Source of the DNA: Alistipes timonensis
GTDB lineage: Bacteria > Bacteroidota > Bacteroidia > Bacteroidales > Muribaculaceae
Direction of reading: 5' to 3'
Length of the DNA: 37,173 nt
Assembly: GCA_023663385.1 (NCBI GenBank)
Contig: JAMPHO010000001.1
Coordinates: 343,947 to 381,119, forward strand
Both the position numbers and the translations under genes were made by a program. Below are positions 16,176 through 24,317 of this stretch, in pieces. The notes under the pieces were generated by a model that did not search any database, was not told where the DNA came from, and saw only the letters and a program-made list of their open reading frames with translations. Each line of letters starts with the position of its first letter. Position 1 is the stretch's first letter.

Positions 16176-17306
16176 ATGAAATTCAAAGTAGCGAGCAAGG
16201 CGCTCTACTCCGTGCTATCGGGGGTCAGCAAGGTGATCAATTCCAAGAACACCCTCACGATTCTCGACAATTTCCTCATGAAGGTCGAGGGGGACGCCCT
16301 GGTGGTCACCGCCTCCGACACCGAAAACACCCTCACGGCCCGCGTGGCTATCTCGGCCGTCGAGGGGGAGGGCGCATTCTGCGTCAACGCCCGCCGCATA
16401 TCCGACATCGCCAAGGAGCTCCCCGACGTCGACGTCGACGTCGAGGTCAACGATGACACCCTGGAGCTCAAAATCGAGTTCCCCGGTGGCAAATTCGACC
16501 TGGTGGCACTCTCCGCCGACCAGTACCCCCGCACCGTCGAGGCTGTCGACGAGGCCGAGACCCTCACTTTCGAGGCTCCCGCCGAGCAGATTCTCAACGG
16601 CATCGAGAACACCCTCTTCGCCGTGGGCTCCGACGACCTCCGCCCCCAGATGATGGGTATCCTCTGGGACATCAAGGAGGACGGCATCACCTTCGTCGCC
16701 ACCGACACCCGCAAACTGGTGCGCTACATCAACAAGACCTCCGCCCCCGGGGTCACCGCCTCCTGCATCGTGCCGGTAAAGCCCTCGGTGATTCTCAAAA
16801 ACCTGCTCCGCCGCGAGGACCTCGTGAAGGTGAGCGTCTCGCAGAAGGCCGCCGTGTTCTCCACCGAGAACATTACCCTCAACTGCTGCTTCATCAAGGG
16901 TAACTTCCCTGACTATACCCGCGTGATTCCCAAGAACAACCCCTACGTCGTGACCGTCGACCGCGCCTCGATTCTCACCGCGGTGCGCCGCGTGTCGGTG
17001 TGCGCCGACCCGGCCCACGGCCTGGTGAAGTTCCGCTTCTCCGACAACAAGATCGAGCTCAAGGTCGACGACACCAACTTCTCGACCTTCGCCAAGGAGA
17101 ACGTGCCCTGCGACTTCCAGGGTCCCGAGATGGTGATCGGCTTCTCGTCGCCCTACCTCACCGAGATTTTCTCCACCCTGGCAACCCCCAACGTGCTGCT
17201 GCAGCTTGCCGACCCCTCGCGCCCGGGTGTGTTCCTCCCCGAGGAGAACGCCGACAATACCGACCTCGTGATCATCCTCATGCCGATGACCGTCCAGGAG
17301 TTCTGA
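16176..17306 (+). CDS. dnaN: DNA polymerase III beta subunit (sliding clamp)
   Basis: The clamp encircles DNA and tethers polymerase III and repair enzymes. The 376-residue length is normal for the three-domain clamp. Recognisable segments include the N-terminal MKFKVASKALYSVLSGVSKV, FCVNARRISDIAKELP, YINKTSAPG and FIKGNFPDY in the middle domain, and the C-terminal VIILMPMTVQEF, equivalent to the usual MPMR end. First gene of a tightly packed operon, followed after 4 bp by a proofreading-type exonuclease, which fits a replication role. A strong promoter lies upstream. It is not next to dnaA here. Confidence 0.96.
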   Translation: MKFKVASKALYSVLSGVSKVINSKNTLTILDNFLMKVEGDALVVTASDTENTLTARVAISAVEGEGAFCVNARRISDIAKELPDVDVDVEVNDDTLELKIEFPGGKFDLVALSADQYPRTVEAVDEAETLTFEAPAEQILNGIENTLFAVGSDDLRPQMMGILWDIKEDGITFVATDTRKLVRYINKTSAPGVTASCIVPVKPSVILKNLLRREDLVKVSVSQKAAVFSTENITLNCCFIKGNFPDYTRVIPKNNPYVVTVDRASILTAVRRVSVCADPAHGLVKFRFSDNKIELKVDDTNFSTFAKENVPCDFQGPEMVIGFSSPYLTEIFSTLATPNVLLQLADPSRPGVFLPEENADNTDLVIILMPMTVQEF

Positions 17307-17310
17307 CCCG

Positions 17311-18081
17311 ATGAAGCTCAATATCACCAAGCCGGTGATGTTCTTCGACCTGGAGACCACCGGCACCAACATCATGACTGACCGTGTCGTGGAGATTTCG
17401 ATGATCAAGGTGCTCCCCGACGGTTCCGACATCCAGCGCACCCTCCGCGTGAACCCCGGGCGGCCCATCCCAGCCGAGGCTACCGCCGTGCACCATATCA
17501 CCGACGCCGACGTGGCCGACAAGCCCTCGTTCCGCGACATCGCCGCCGACCTGGCCAAGAGTTTCGAGGGGTGCGACATCGCCGGGTTCAACTCCAACCG
17601 CTTCGACGTGCCGATGCTCGCCGAGGAGTTCGCCCGCGCCGGCATCGACTTCGACTTCCGCTCGCCCCGCTACATCGACGTGCAGACCATCTTCCACAAG
17701 AAGGAGCAGCGCACCCTCGCCGCGGCCTACCGCTTCTACTGCGATTCCGACCTCGAAGGGGCCCACTCGGCCAACGCCGACACCCGCGCCACCTATGAGG
17801 TGCTCATGGCGCAGCTCGACCGCTACGACGACCTCCCCAACGACATCGACGCCCTCGCGGAATACTCCTCGCAGACCCGCAACGTCGACCTCATGGGGCG
17901 ACTGGTCTACGACGACAAGCGCCGCGAGGTAATCAACTTCGGAAAGTACAAGGGGCAGCTCGCCGAGGATGTGCTCCGCCGCGACCCGGGCTATTTCAGC
18001 TGGGTGCAGCAGGGGGAGTTCCCATCCGACACCAAGCGCTGCTTCCTCGCTATCAAGCTCCGCGCAGGGCATAAGTATTGA
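17311..18081 (+). CDS. DnaQ-like 3'-5' exonuclease (DEDDh)
   Basis: A 256-residue exonuclease of the polymerase III epsilon type. The DEDDh residues are all present: D13 and E15 (FFDLETTG), D99 (GFNSNRFD), and H152 with D157 (GAHSANADTRAT). The C-terminal part (about 190-250, with VINFGKYKGQLAEDVLRRDPGYFSWV) is a small domain often found with Bacteroidetes DnaQ-like proteins. It starts 4 bp after dnaN, suggesting translational coupling and a role in proofreading or repair. It is annotated in relatives as DNA polymerase III subunit epsilon; whether it is the replicative proofreader cannot be told from sequence. Confidence 0.92.
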   Translation: MKLNITKPVMFFDLETTGTNIMTDRVVEISMIKVLPDGSDIQRTLRVNPGRPIPAEATAVHHITDADVADKPSFRDIAADLAKSFEGCDIAGFNSNRFDVPMLAEEFARAGIDFDFRSPRYIDVQTIFHKKEQRTLAAAYRFYCDSDLEGAHSANADTRATYEVLMAQLDRYDDLPNDIDALAEYSSQTRNVDLMGRLVYDDKRREVINFGKYKGQLAEDVLRRDPGYFSWVQQGEFPSDTKRCFLAIKLRAGHKY

Positions 18082-18096
18082 GCTAAACGGTTACAT

Positions 18097-19311
18097 ATGA
18101 GCATTCTCAAAGGGAAACATATCGTATTAGGTATCACCGGGGGGATCGCCGCCTATAAGTCGGTGTCGCTGCTGAGGCTCTTCGTGAAGGCCGGCGCCGA
18201 GGTGCAGGTGGTAATGACCCCCAACGCCAAGGAGTTCATCACCCCGGTGACGCTCTCCTCCCTCTCGGGCAAGCCGGTGGTGAGCGAGTTCTTCACCGCC
18301 AACACCGGCGAGTGGCACAGCCACGTCGACCTCGGCCTCTGGGCCGACGCGATGGTGATAGCCCCCGCGACCGCTTCGACCATCGCCAAGATGGCCAACG
18401 GGGTGGCCGACAATATGCTGGTCACCACCTACCTCTCGGCCCGCGAGCCGGTGTTTGTGGCCCCTGCTATGGACCTCGATATGATGGCCCACCCGTCGAC
18501 CCTCCGCAACCTCGAACTGCTCCGCTCCTACGGCAACCATATCATTGAGCCGGCCGAAGGGGAGCTCGCATCGCACCTCGTTGGCAAGGGGCGTATGGAG
18601 GAGCCGGAGGGGATTTTCCGCTACCTGGAGGAGTACTTCCTCAGCCAGGAGGCTCCCTCATCGCTTAAAGGGCGCCGGGTGCTCATCACCGGGGGGCCGA
18701 CCGTGGAGCGCATCGACCCCGTGCGCTTCATCAGCAACTTCTCCACCGGCAAGATGGCCTACGCCCTGGCCGACGAGGCCGCCCGCCGCGGCGCCGAGGT
18801 GACAATCGTCTCCGGCCCGGTATCCGTGGCCCCCGCCCATCCCGGGGTGAGGGTCGTGAAGGTGGAGTCGGCCCTGGAGATGCTCGCCGAGTGCCGCGAC
18901 CTCTTCCCGGAGGCCGACGTCGCCATTATGTGCGCCGCCGTGGCCGACTACCGCGTGAAGGACCCCGCCGCCTCCAAAATCAAACGCGAGGGCCACGAGC
19001 CCCCGCGCATCGAGCTGGTGGCGAACCCCGACATCGCCGCCACCCTCGGCGCTGAAAAGAAGCCGGGCCAGATTCTCGCGGGCTTCGCCCTCGAAACCGA
19101 CAACGGCGACGCCAACGCCCTGGGCAAAATGGAGCGCAAGAACCTCGATATGGTGGTGCTCAACTCCCTGGGCGACAAGGGCGCCGGGTTCGCCACCGAC
19201 ACCAACCGCGTAAGCATCTTCCGCCGCGGCCACGCCGAACCGCTCCGCTTCCCCCTGAAGCCCAAGACGGAGGTGGCCGCCGACATCCTCAACGCCATCG
19301 AATCGTTATGA
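18097..19311 (+). CDS. coaBC: Bifunctional CoaBC (phosphopantothenoylcysteine synthase/decarboxylase)
   Basis: Catalyses two steps of coenzyme A synthesis: ligation of 4'-phosphopantothenate with cysteine (CoaB, CTP-dependent) and FMN-dependent decarboxylation to 4'-phosphopantetheine (CoaC). CoaC (about 1-185) shows VLGITGGIAAYKS, the WHSHVDL histidine, APATASTIAKMANGVADN, and PAMDLDM in place of the usual PAMNxxM. CoaB (about 190-404) shows LITGGPTVERIDPVR, NFSTGKM and AAVADYRVK. The loop that in E. coli reads ACG (active-site Cys) is here LASH, so the Cys is replaced by Ser. Length 404 is normal. Its stop overlaps the next start (ATGA). Confidence 0.95.
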   Translation: MSILKGKHIVLGITGGIAAYKSVSLLRLFVKAGAEVQVVMTPNAKEFITPVTLSSLSGKPVVSEFFTANTGEWHSHVDLGLWADAMVIAPATASTIAKMANGVADNMLVTTYLSAREPVFVAPAMDLDMMAHPSTLRNLELLRSYGNHIIEPAEGELASHLVGKGRMEEPEGIFRYLEEYFLSQEAPSSLKGRRVLITGGPTVERIDPVRFISNFSTGKMAYALADEAARRGAEVTIVSGPVSVAPAHPGVRVVKVESALEMLAECRDLFPEADVAIMCAAVADYRVKDPAASKIKREGHEPPRIELVANPDIAATLGAEKKPGQILAGFALETDNGDANALGKMERKNLDMVVLNSLGDKGAGFATDTNRVSIFRRGHAEPLRFPLKPKTEVAADILNAIESL

Positions 19312-20237
19312 ATAACCCTCTCTCCATACGAAAACTTCTCTCCGGCCTCTTGCTGTTGCTGGCGGCGCTCCTCCCGGGCCGCGCTGCCGCCCAGGAACTC
19401 AACTGCCAGGTCGAAATTAACTCCGATCAGATGCAGGGCACCAACAAGAGTGTGTTCGAATCGCTCCAGCAGGCGGTCAACGACTATCTCAACACCACCC
19501 ACTTCACCAATATGCAGTTCAACGCCAACGAGCGCATTGACTGCCGTTTCTTCCTGACGGTGAAGGAGTACGCCGACAACGTGCTCAAAGGTGACCTCCA
19601 AATACAGTCGTCGCGCCCGACCTACAACGCGTCATACACCACGACGCTGCTCAACTTCAAGGACACTCGCATCGAGTTCCAATACCAGGAGGGGGAGCCG
19701 CTGGTGTTCTCCACCACCTCTATGGAGAGCCAGCTCACGGCGATCCTCAACTTTTACGCCTACCTCATAATAGCCCTCGACGGCGACTCCATGGCCCCCC
19801 GCGGAGGCGAGGAGCAGTGGGAGCAGCTGAAGATGATTGTGCAGTTCGCCCAGTCGGCGGGCGAGCCTGGCTGGAAGGCGTTCGAGGACAAGCGCAACCG
19901 CTCGGCGGTGCTCGGCGCCTTCACCGACCCCGCGACAAACGCCGTGCGCGATATGTTGTACAAATACCACCGCCAGGGTCTCGACGAGATGGCGCTCTCC
20001 CCCGACAAGGGTAGGGCGCAGATTACCGAGTCGCTGTCGACGCTCCAGAAGGTCTACGACCACGACCCTATGTCGGTGTTCCTGGCCATGTTCATGGACT
20101 CCAAGCTCGACGAGCTGGTCAACATCTACACCAAGGCGTCGCAGACCGAGCGCGACAAGGTGGTGGAGATTCTGCAACCCCTTTACCCTACGGAGATGAA
20201 GCGCATCAACTTCATCAAGCAGGGTGTCAATAAGTAA
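19308..20237 (+). CDS. DUF4835 family secreted/periplasmic protein (PorD-like)
   Basis: A 309-residue protein with a signal peptide (about 1-28, leucine-rich core then AAAQ) and a conserved body beginning ELNCQVEINSDQMQGTNKSVFESLQQ. This matches the DUF4835 family, for which some Bacteroidetes genomes use the name PorD (linked to type IX secretion); that link is from memory and moderately certain. The start overlaps the coaBC stop by 4 bp, and recN starts 4 bp after its end, an order I recall from other Bacteroidales. No enzyme motif is visible. If it does act in protein export, it could serve the C-terminal-tailed secreted proteins at 4326 and 24376. Confidence 0.8.
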   Translation: MNNPLSIRKLLSGLLLLLAALLPGRAAAQELNCQVEINSDQMQGTNKSVFESLQQAVNDYLNTTHFTNMQFNANERIDCRFFLTVKEYADNVLKGDLQIQSSRPTYNASYTTTLLNFKDTRIEFQYQEGEPLVFSTTSMESQLTAILNFYAYLIIALDGDSMAPRGGEEQWEQLKMIVQFAQSAGEPGWKAFEDKRNRSAVLGAFTDPATNAVRDMLYKYHRQGLDEMALSPDKGRAQITESLSTLQKVYDHDPMSVFLAMFMDSKLDELVNIYTKASQTERDKVVEILQPLYPTEMKRINFIKQGVNK

Positions 20238-20241
20238 CACC

Positions 20242-21921
20242 ATGATCGAATCGCTCCATATATCGAACTACGCTCTGATCGACAGGGTCGACATACGGCT
20301 CCATTCCGGTCTGAACATCATCACCGGCGAGACCGGGGCCGGTAAGTCAATCATGCTCGGGGCGCTCTCGTTGCTGTTGGGTGGCCGTGCCGACACCAAG
20401 GCCATGCGCGACCCGGCGGTGAAGTCGGTGGTCGAAGCCTCGTTCACCGTCGACGGCTACGGCAACCTGGAGGCCATATGCCGCGATAACGATATTGACT
20501 GGGACCCCGAGCGGATGATTCTCCGCCGCGAGATTACCTCGGCGGGGCGCTCCCGGGCGTTCGTCAACGATACCCCGGTGACCCTCGCGGCCCTGCAGAG
20601 TGTGGCCCTGCAGTTGGTCGACATCCACTCGCAGCACCAGAATCTGCTCCTGGCCTCACCCCCATACCAGCTCAGGGTGCTCGACTCCCTGGCCGGAAAC
20701 GAGGAGCGCCTCGCCCGGTTCGCCGACGCCTACGGCCATTACCGACAGGCGGTGCGCACCTTCCAGCAGGCCCGCAAGGCCGTGGCCCAGACCCGCGACG
20801 AGGAGGAGTACCTCCGCTACCAGTTCCAGCAACTCACCGACGCCAAGCTCCAGGACGACGAGCAGGAGGAGCTCGAACGCGAGCGCGAGCTGCTGGTGAA
20901 TATGGCCGACATTAAGGCTTCGCTCTCAGTGGTGGTCAACGCGCTTTCCGAAGGGGAGGCCAACGTTGACTCCCTCCTGAAGGATGCCGCCGACAACGCC
21001 GCCGACCTCTCGGACCTCCTGGAGGACGCCGACTCGCTGGCCGAGCGCCTCCGCGCCATCCGCGTCGAGGCCCGCGACATAGCCGAGACTTTCGGCGAGT
21101 ATGACCGCCAGCTCAACTCCGAACCGATGCGGCTCGAAGAGGTCGAGGAGCGACTCAACGAGCTTTACGACCTTCAGCGCCGCCACAAGGTTGGCTCCGT
21201 CAAGGAACTGATAGCCCTCCGCGACTCGCTCGAAGGGCGCCTCCGCTCGTTCGACAACAGCGACACCGACCTCCGCGACCTGGAGCTCACCGCAAAGCGC
21301 GCCAAGAAGGTGGCCCTCGATATGGCCCACGAAATCTCCGCCGTCCGCCGCGACGAGGCCGAGCGCTTCGCCGCGATGCTCCGCGAGCGCGCCGTGCCCC
21401 TGGGCATGAAGAACCTCAAGGTCGAGATCCAGGTGCGCGACGCCGAACTATCGTCAACCGGGGTCGACCACGTCGAGTTCCTCTTCGCTTTCAACAAGAA
21501 CCAGGAGCCACTTCCGGTGGGCAACACCGCCTCCGGCGGCGAAATCTCCCGCCTGATGCTCTCCATCAAATCAATCGTGGCCGACAAGATGCAGCTCCCC
21601 TCGCTCGTGTTCGACGAGGTCGACACCGGCGTCAGCGGCGACGTGGCAAACCGTATGGGGGAGATGATGCGCCAGATCGCCGCCAACATACAGGTGATAG
21701 CCATAACCCACCTGCCGCAGGTTGCCGCAAAGGGGAAGGCACACTACAAGGTCTACAAGGAGGACACCGAGCAAGCCACCGTGACCCGCATCGCGGAACT
21801 CGCCCCGGCAGAGCGTGTGCGCGAGCTGGCCGTGATGCTCTCCGGCTCCGACGTCGACGCCGCAGCCCTGGCCAACGCCCGCTCCCTCCTCGGCTTCCCC
21901 GCCGAAAACCTCTTTGAATAA
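20242..21921 (+). CDS. recN: DNA repair protein RecN
   Basis: SMC-like ATPase acting at double-strand breaks. The start was taken at the ATG at 20242 (MIESLHISNYALIDRV), the usual RecN N-terminus; an in-frame GTG at 20224 would add six residues and overlap the previous gene. Walker A GETGAGKS (29-36); long coiled-coil arms rich in Glu/Arg/Leu (about 155-370); signature GNTASGGEISRLMLSIK and Walker B LVFDEVDTG with D458/E459. The length of 559 is typical. Fifth gene of the dnaN operon, 4 bp after the DUF4835 gene. Confidence 0.95.
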   Translation: MIESLHISNYALIDRVDIRLHSGLNIITGETGAGKSIMLGALSLLLGGRADTKAMRDPAVKSVVEASFTVDGYGNLEAICRDNDIDWDPERMILRREITSAGRSRAFVNDTPVTLAALQSVALQLVDIHSQHQNLLLASPPYQLRVLDSLAGNEERLARFADAYGHYRQAVRTFQQARKAVAQTRDEEEYLRYQFQQLTDAKLQDDEQEELERERELLVNMADIKASLSVVVNALSEGEANVDSLLKDAADNAADLSDLLEDADSLAERLRAIRVEARDIAETFGEYDRQLNSEPMRLEEVEERLNELYDLQRRHKVGSVKELIALRDSLEGRLRSFDNSDTDLRDLELTAKRAKKVALDMAHEISAVRRDEAERFAAMLRERAVPLGMKNLKVEIQVRDAELSSTGVDHVEFLFAFNKNQEPLPVGNTASGGEISRLMLSIKSIVADKMQLPSLVFDEVDTGVSGDVANRMGEMMRQIAANIQVIAITHLPQVAAKGKAHYKVYKEDTEQATVTRIAELAPAERVRELAVMLSGSDVDAAALANARSLLGFPAENLFE

Positions 21922-21979
21922 ATCGTTATTCCGCTTTTAACCCCGCCGGAACTCCCGGCATAAACACTGAATACCGCAA

Positions 21980-22720
21980 ATGCTTGAACGCGATGAATAT
22001 ATATTCGGCATACGCCCCGTTATCGAGGCCATCGAGGCCGGAAAGGAAATCGACAAGGTACTGCTCCGCAAGGACCTCCAGGGGGAGCTCGCCAAGGAAC
22101 TCTTCGAGGTCATACACCGCTACGGCATCGTGACCCAGCGCGTGCCCGCCGACAAAATCGACCGCATAACCCGCAAAAACCACCAGGGGGTGCTCGCCAT
22201 CCTCTCGGCCGTCAGCTACGACTCTCTTGAAAACCTCGTGCCCCGCCTCTACGAGGAGGGGAAGATGCCCTTCCTCGTGATACTCGACGGCGTGACCGAC
22301 GTTCGCAACTTCGGGGCAATCGCCCGTACCTGCGAGTGCGCCGGAGCCGACGCCATTGTGATACCCCGCAAGGGGGGCGTGAGCGTCTGCGGCGACGCCG
22401 TGAAAACCTCCGCCGGAGCCCTCAGCTACCTCCCCGTGTGCCGCGAGAAAAGCATCGTCAACGCCGTCAAATTCCTAAAGGACAACGGCTATAAAGTCGT
22501 GGCTGCCTCCGAGAAAGCCACCCAGAACTACACCGAGGCCGACTACACCGGGCCAGTGGCAATCGTCATGGGGGCCGAGGACGTAGGCATCGACCCCGGC
22601 GTACTCCGCCAGTGCGACACCTGGGTATCCATCCCCCAGCGCGGCCGCATCAGCTCCCTCAACGTCTCCGTCGCCGCCGGCGTCCTCATCTACGAAGTCG
22701 TCCGCCAACGCCCCGCCTAA
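21980..22720 (+). CDS. rlmB: 23S rRNA 2'-O-ribose methyltransferase (RlmB/TrmH family)
   Basis: SpoU-type SPOUT methyltransferase using S-adenosylmethionine; RlmB modifies a conserved guanosine (G2251 in E. coli) of 23S rRNA. The 246-residue protein has the N-terminal substrate-binding domain (YIFGIRPVIEAIEAG) and the three SPOUT motifs: LDGVTDVRNFGAIARTCECAG, IVMGAEDVGI, and IPQRGRISSLNVSVAAGVL, which build the trefoil knot. It follows recN after 58 bp and ends in a shared terminator. The exact target nucleotide is inferred from family resemblance. Confidence 0.9.
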   Translation: MLERDEYIFGIRPVIEAIEAGKEIDKVLLRKDLQGELAKELFEVIHRYGIVTQRVPADKIDRITRKNHQGVLAILSAVSYDSLENLVPRLYEEGKMPFLVILDGVTDVRNFGAIARTCECAGADAIVIPRKGGVSVCGDAVKTSAGALSYLPVCREKSIVNAVKFLKDNGYKVVAASEKATQNYTEADYTGPVAIVMGAEDVGIDPGVLRQCDTWVSIPQRGRISSLNVSVAAGVLIYEVVRQRPA

Positions 22721-22740
22721 TCCCCGGCGGTTTAATAATA

Positions 22741-22787
22741 TAAAAGCCACCCCCGGCGAGCGCAAAGCTTGCCGGGGGTGGCCTTTA
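22741..22787. terminator. Bidirectional terminator between rlmB and the sigma factor
   Basis: A 12-bp perfect stem (22746-22757 with 22771-22782), extended inward by four more pairs including one G-T to a GCAAA loop. It is flanked by AAAA on the left and CTTTAT on the right, so it can end both convergent genes. Confidence 0.85.
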
Positions 22788-22810
22788 TGGTTCGGCTGGG
22801 CCGCGGGGCG

Positions 22811-23401
22811 TCAGCGGGTGAGCACGATGTTCTTCTCCTGGGCGATGCGGCGCATGTTGAGCACAGCGTAACGCATGCGGCCAAGGGCCGTGTTGATGCT
22901 TACGCCGGTGGCCTCGGCGATTTCCTTGAACGACATATTGCGGTAGAAGCGCATGTCGAGAACCTCGCGCTGCGCCTCGGGGAGCGACTCCATGATGCGG
23001 CGCACGTCGGTGTGGATTTGCGAAGTTACCAGCAGGTCCTCGATATTCTCCTCCGAAAGGTCGCGGCGGTTGAGCACGTCGGTCTCCTCCTGGTCGGCCG
23101 ACATGGTGTTCTCGCTCTTCTCCTGGCGGAAGTAGTCGATGATGATGTTGTGGGCTATGCGCATGAGCCATGCCGAAAACTTGCCCGACTCGGTGTAGCG
23201 CCCCTGTTTGATGGTGGTGATCGCCTTCACGAACGTCTCTTGGAAGATGTCGTCGGCGATATCCTTGTTTTTGACAATGTTGAGGATATAGGTGAAAACT
23301 CGCTGCTGGTGGCGGCGCAGAAGCGTGTCGAAAGCAGTGTTGTCTCCGTTGAAGAAAGCGGTTACCAACTTCTCGTCGGTGAGCCGGGTGAGATTTCGCA
23401 T
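22811..23401 (-). CDS. RNA polymerase sigma-70 family (ECF-type) sigma factor
   Basis: A 196-residue sigma factor with region 2 (about 10-95: LVTAFFNGDNTAFDTLLRRH, DIADDIFQETFVKAI, FSAWLMRIAHNIIIDYFR) and region 4 (about 135-185: LPEAQREVLDMRFYRNMSFKEIAEATGVSINTALGRMRYA, a helix-turn-helix). Regions 1 and 3 are absent. No anti-sigma or FecR-type gene is next to it, unlike the many Bacteroidetes ECF factors paired with SusCD systems. It has a strong consensus promoter and a leader of about 120 nt, which suggests constitutive expression. The regulon is unknown. Confidence 0.92.
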   Translation of the reverse strand: MRNLTRLTDEKLVTAFFNGDNTAFDTLLRRHQQRVFTYILNIVKNKDIADDIFQETFVKAITTIKQGRYTESGKFSAWLMRIAHNIIIDYFRQEKSENTMSADQEETDVLNRRDLSEENIEDLLVTSQIHTDVRRIMESLPEAQREVLDMRFYRNMSFKEIAEATGVSINTALGRMRYAVLNMRRIAQEKNIVLTR

Positions 23402-23777
23402 TATCGTCAGTAGTTTAGATTAAGTAGAAGTATAATCTATAGGCTGCTTGGTTTTGTGGGTGTTAAGTTAGTTTTTAGTTGACGATTGGCAGGTCTTTTC
23501 AGAGTTGTCTGTTTGTTTGGGTATGGCAAAATTACAAAAAAGGAACTGAATCGCCAAACGATTAGCCCCCGCGTTATGATTTTTTTACTATATGCGGGGC
23601 AATAACGGCGTTCTTTAAGCGTTGACAACTATCAGAAGCGCCTCGGTAAATGCTTTTTCACACTCCGCCGGGCCCAGCGACGGGTGGCCGCTACCTTTTT
23701 GCGCGCCCCGCCGCAATATTAGGCGCTTTCGGGCGTTATATAGATGTACACCGAAAATCAACAAACATAGCGTGCCT
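23402..23777. other. Intergenic region upstream of the sigma factor
   Basis: Contains the sigma-factor leader (23402 to about 23520) and promoter (23527-23558). From 23560 to 23777 there is a weak CCCCGC/GCGGGG pairing (23567-23572 with 23594-23599) and otherwise nothing recognised. Reading frames here have no homology I can name. Confidence 0.5.
23527..23558 (-). promoter_or_regulatory. Bacteroidetes-type promoter of the sigma factor gene
   Basis: Minus strand TTTG (23555-23558), 20 bp, TAATTTTG (23527-23534): a full consensus match. It predicts a leader of about 120 nt. Confidence 0.8.
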
Positions 23778-23966
23778 ATGAAAAATGATTCTACCCATCT
23801 AACCCCGTCCTCTTCCTCCGAAATGAATCACACCTGCATGCGAGGCCGCCGTTCCGAGGCCGCCGCTCCGAGGCGTCTCACACTGGCCGCAATCCGCCAG
23901 TTCGCTCGGGCCTATTCCTGCGCCCAGTCTCTTCCCCCCTCCCTGGGGTGCTTCGTGGCCAACTGA
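23778..23966 (+). CDS. Possible 62-residue protein ending in an RQFARAY...LPPSLGCFVAN motif
   Basis: An ATG at 23778 follows an A-rich leader and opens a 62-codon frame. The N-terminal half is low complexity and partly encoded by a 14-bp tandem repeat. The C-terminal half (TLAAIRQFARAYSCAQSLPPSLGCFVAN, shown here as segments TLAAIRQFARAY and LPPSLGCFVAN) resembles, from memory, the ends of short uncharacterised Bacteroidales proteins with an FARAY core. A poly-T hairpin follows at 24028. No consensus promoter was found. It may be a genuine small gene or a chance frame; an extended frame from 23622 has no support. Confidence 0.4.
   Translation: MKNDSTHLTPSSSSEMNHTCMRGRRSEAAAPRRLTLAAIRQFARAYSCAQSLPPSLGCFVAN
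23842..23875. repeat. 14-bp tandem repeat, about 2.4 copies
   Basis: gaggccgccgttcc (23842-23855) is followed by gaggccgccgctcc (23856-23869) and a partial third unit. The unit length is not a multiple of three, so copy changes would shift the frame of the small ORF that contains it. Confidence 0.6.
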
Positions 23967-24027
23967 CGCCCGCCTCTGCCGAAATTCATCACACTGAAAG
24001 GACATTGGGGCCCTCCCGCCCCGGCTG

Positions 24028-24067
24028 CCGCCGAAACAGCGCCCCGCGCCGTTTCGGCGGTTTCTTT
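24028..24067 (+). terminator. Terminator-like hairpin after the small ORF
   Basis: A 10-bp perfect stem, ccgccgaaac (24028-24037) with gtttcggcgg (24051-24060), followed by tttcttt. It lies 60 bp after the end of the 62-codon frame, and supports the idea that something is transcribed rightward there. Confidence 0.6.
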
Positions 24068-24095
24068 CCGCCGTTTCCGCCGTTTCGTTGAATGG

Positions 24096-24128
24096 TTTTG
24101 GTTTTTTTAAGGGTTTTCGCTAATTTTG
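24096..24128 (+). promoter_or_regulatory. Bacteroidetes-type promoter of the metalloprotease leader
   Basis: TTTTG (24096-24100), 20 bp, TAATTTTG (24121-24128): a full consensus match. The expected start is about 24135, just before the left arm of the palindrome at 24144, so the palindrome would be at the 5' end of the transcript and the leader about 240 nt long. Confidence 0.75.
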
Positions 24129-24143
24129 TTGGCTTGCGGTTTA

Positions 24144-24317
24144 AAGAAACTGTTTAAAATTTTTTCCGAAAGATTTTGAGAGCTGTTTTGAGATGATTTT
24201 TTCAATTTGAAGAGGGAGCGATGCGGGCATCGTGACCGATGAGAATTGGAAAAAGCGCTCAAAAAAGCCTCAAAATCAGAAGAAAATCACAATGAAAAAA
24301 TTTTTAAACAGTTTCTT
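24144..24317. repeat. 174-bp imperfect palindrome (long hairpin leader or MITE-like element)
   Basis: The 22-nt left end (24144-24165, AAGAAACTGTTT core) is the inverse complement of the right end (24295-24317) except for one A. Inside, gattttgag (24172-24180) pairs with 24269-24277, gct with agc, ttttgag (24186-24192) with ctcaaaa, and ttttttcaatt (24197-24207) with 24244-24254 using one G-T. The apical 35 nt hold CGATG, CATCG and CGATG, allowing two exclusive small hairpins. No coding capacity and no obvious target-site duplication. It could be a mobile non-autonomous element or a structured 5' leader. Confidence 0.75.

Noticed and set aside
20224..20241. GTG start for RecN at 20224
   Set aside because: It adds six non-conserved residues and overlaps the DUF4835 gene; MIESLHISNYALID at 20242 is the usual RecN N-terminus.
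24144..24317. Rho-independent terminator or tRNA-like structure
   Set aside because: The stem is far longer than a terminator, follows a promoter rather than a gene end, and has no tRNA features.
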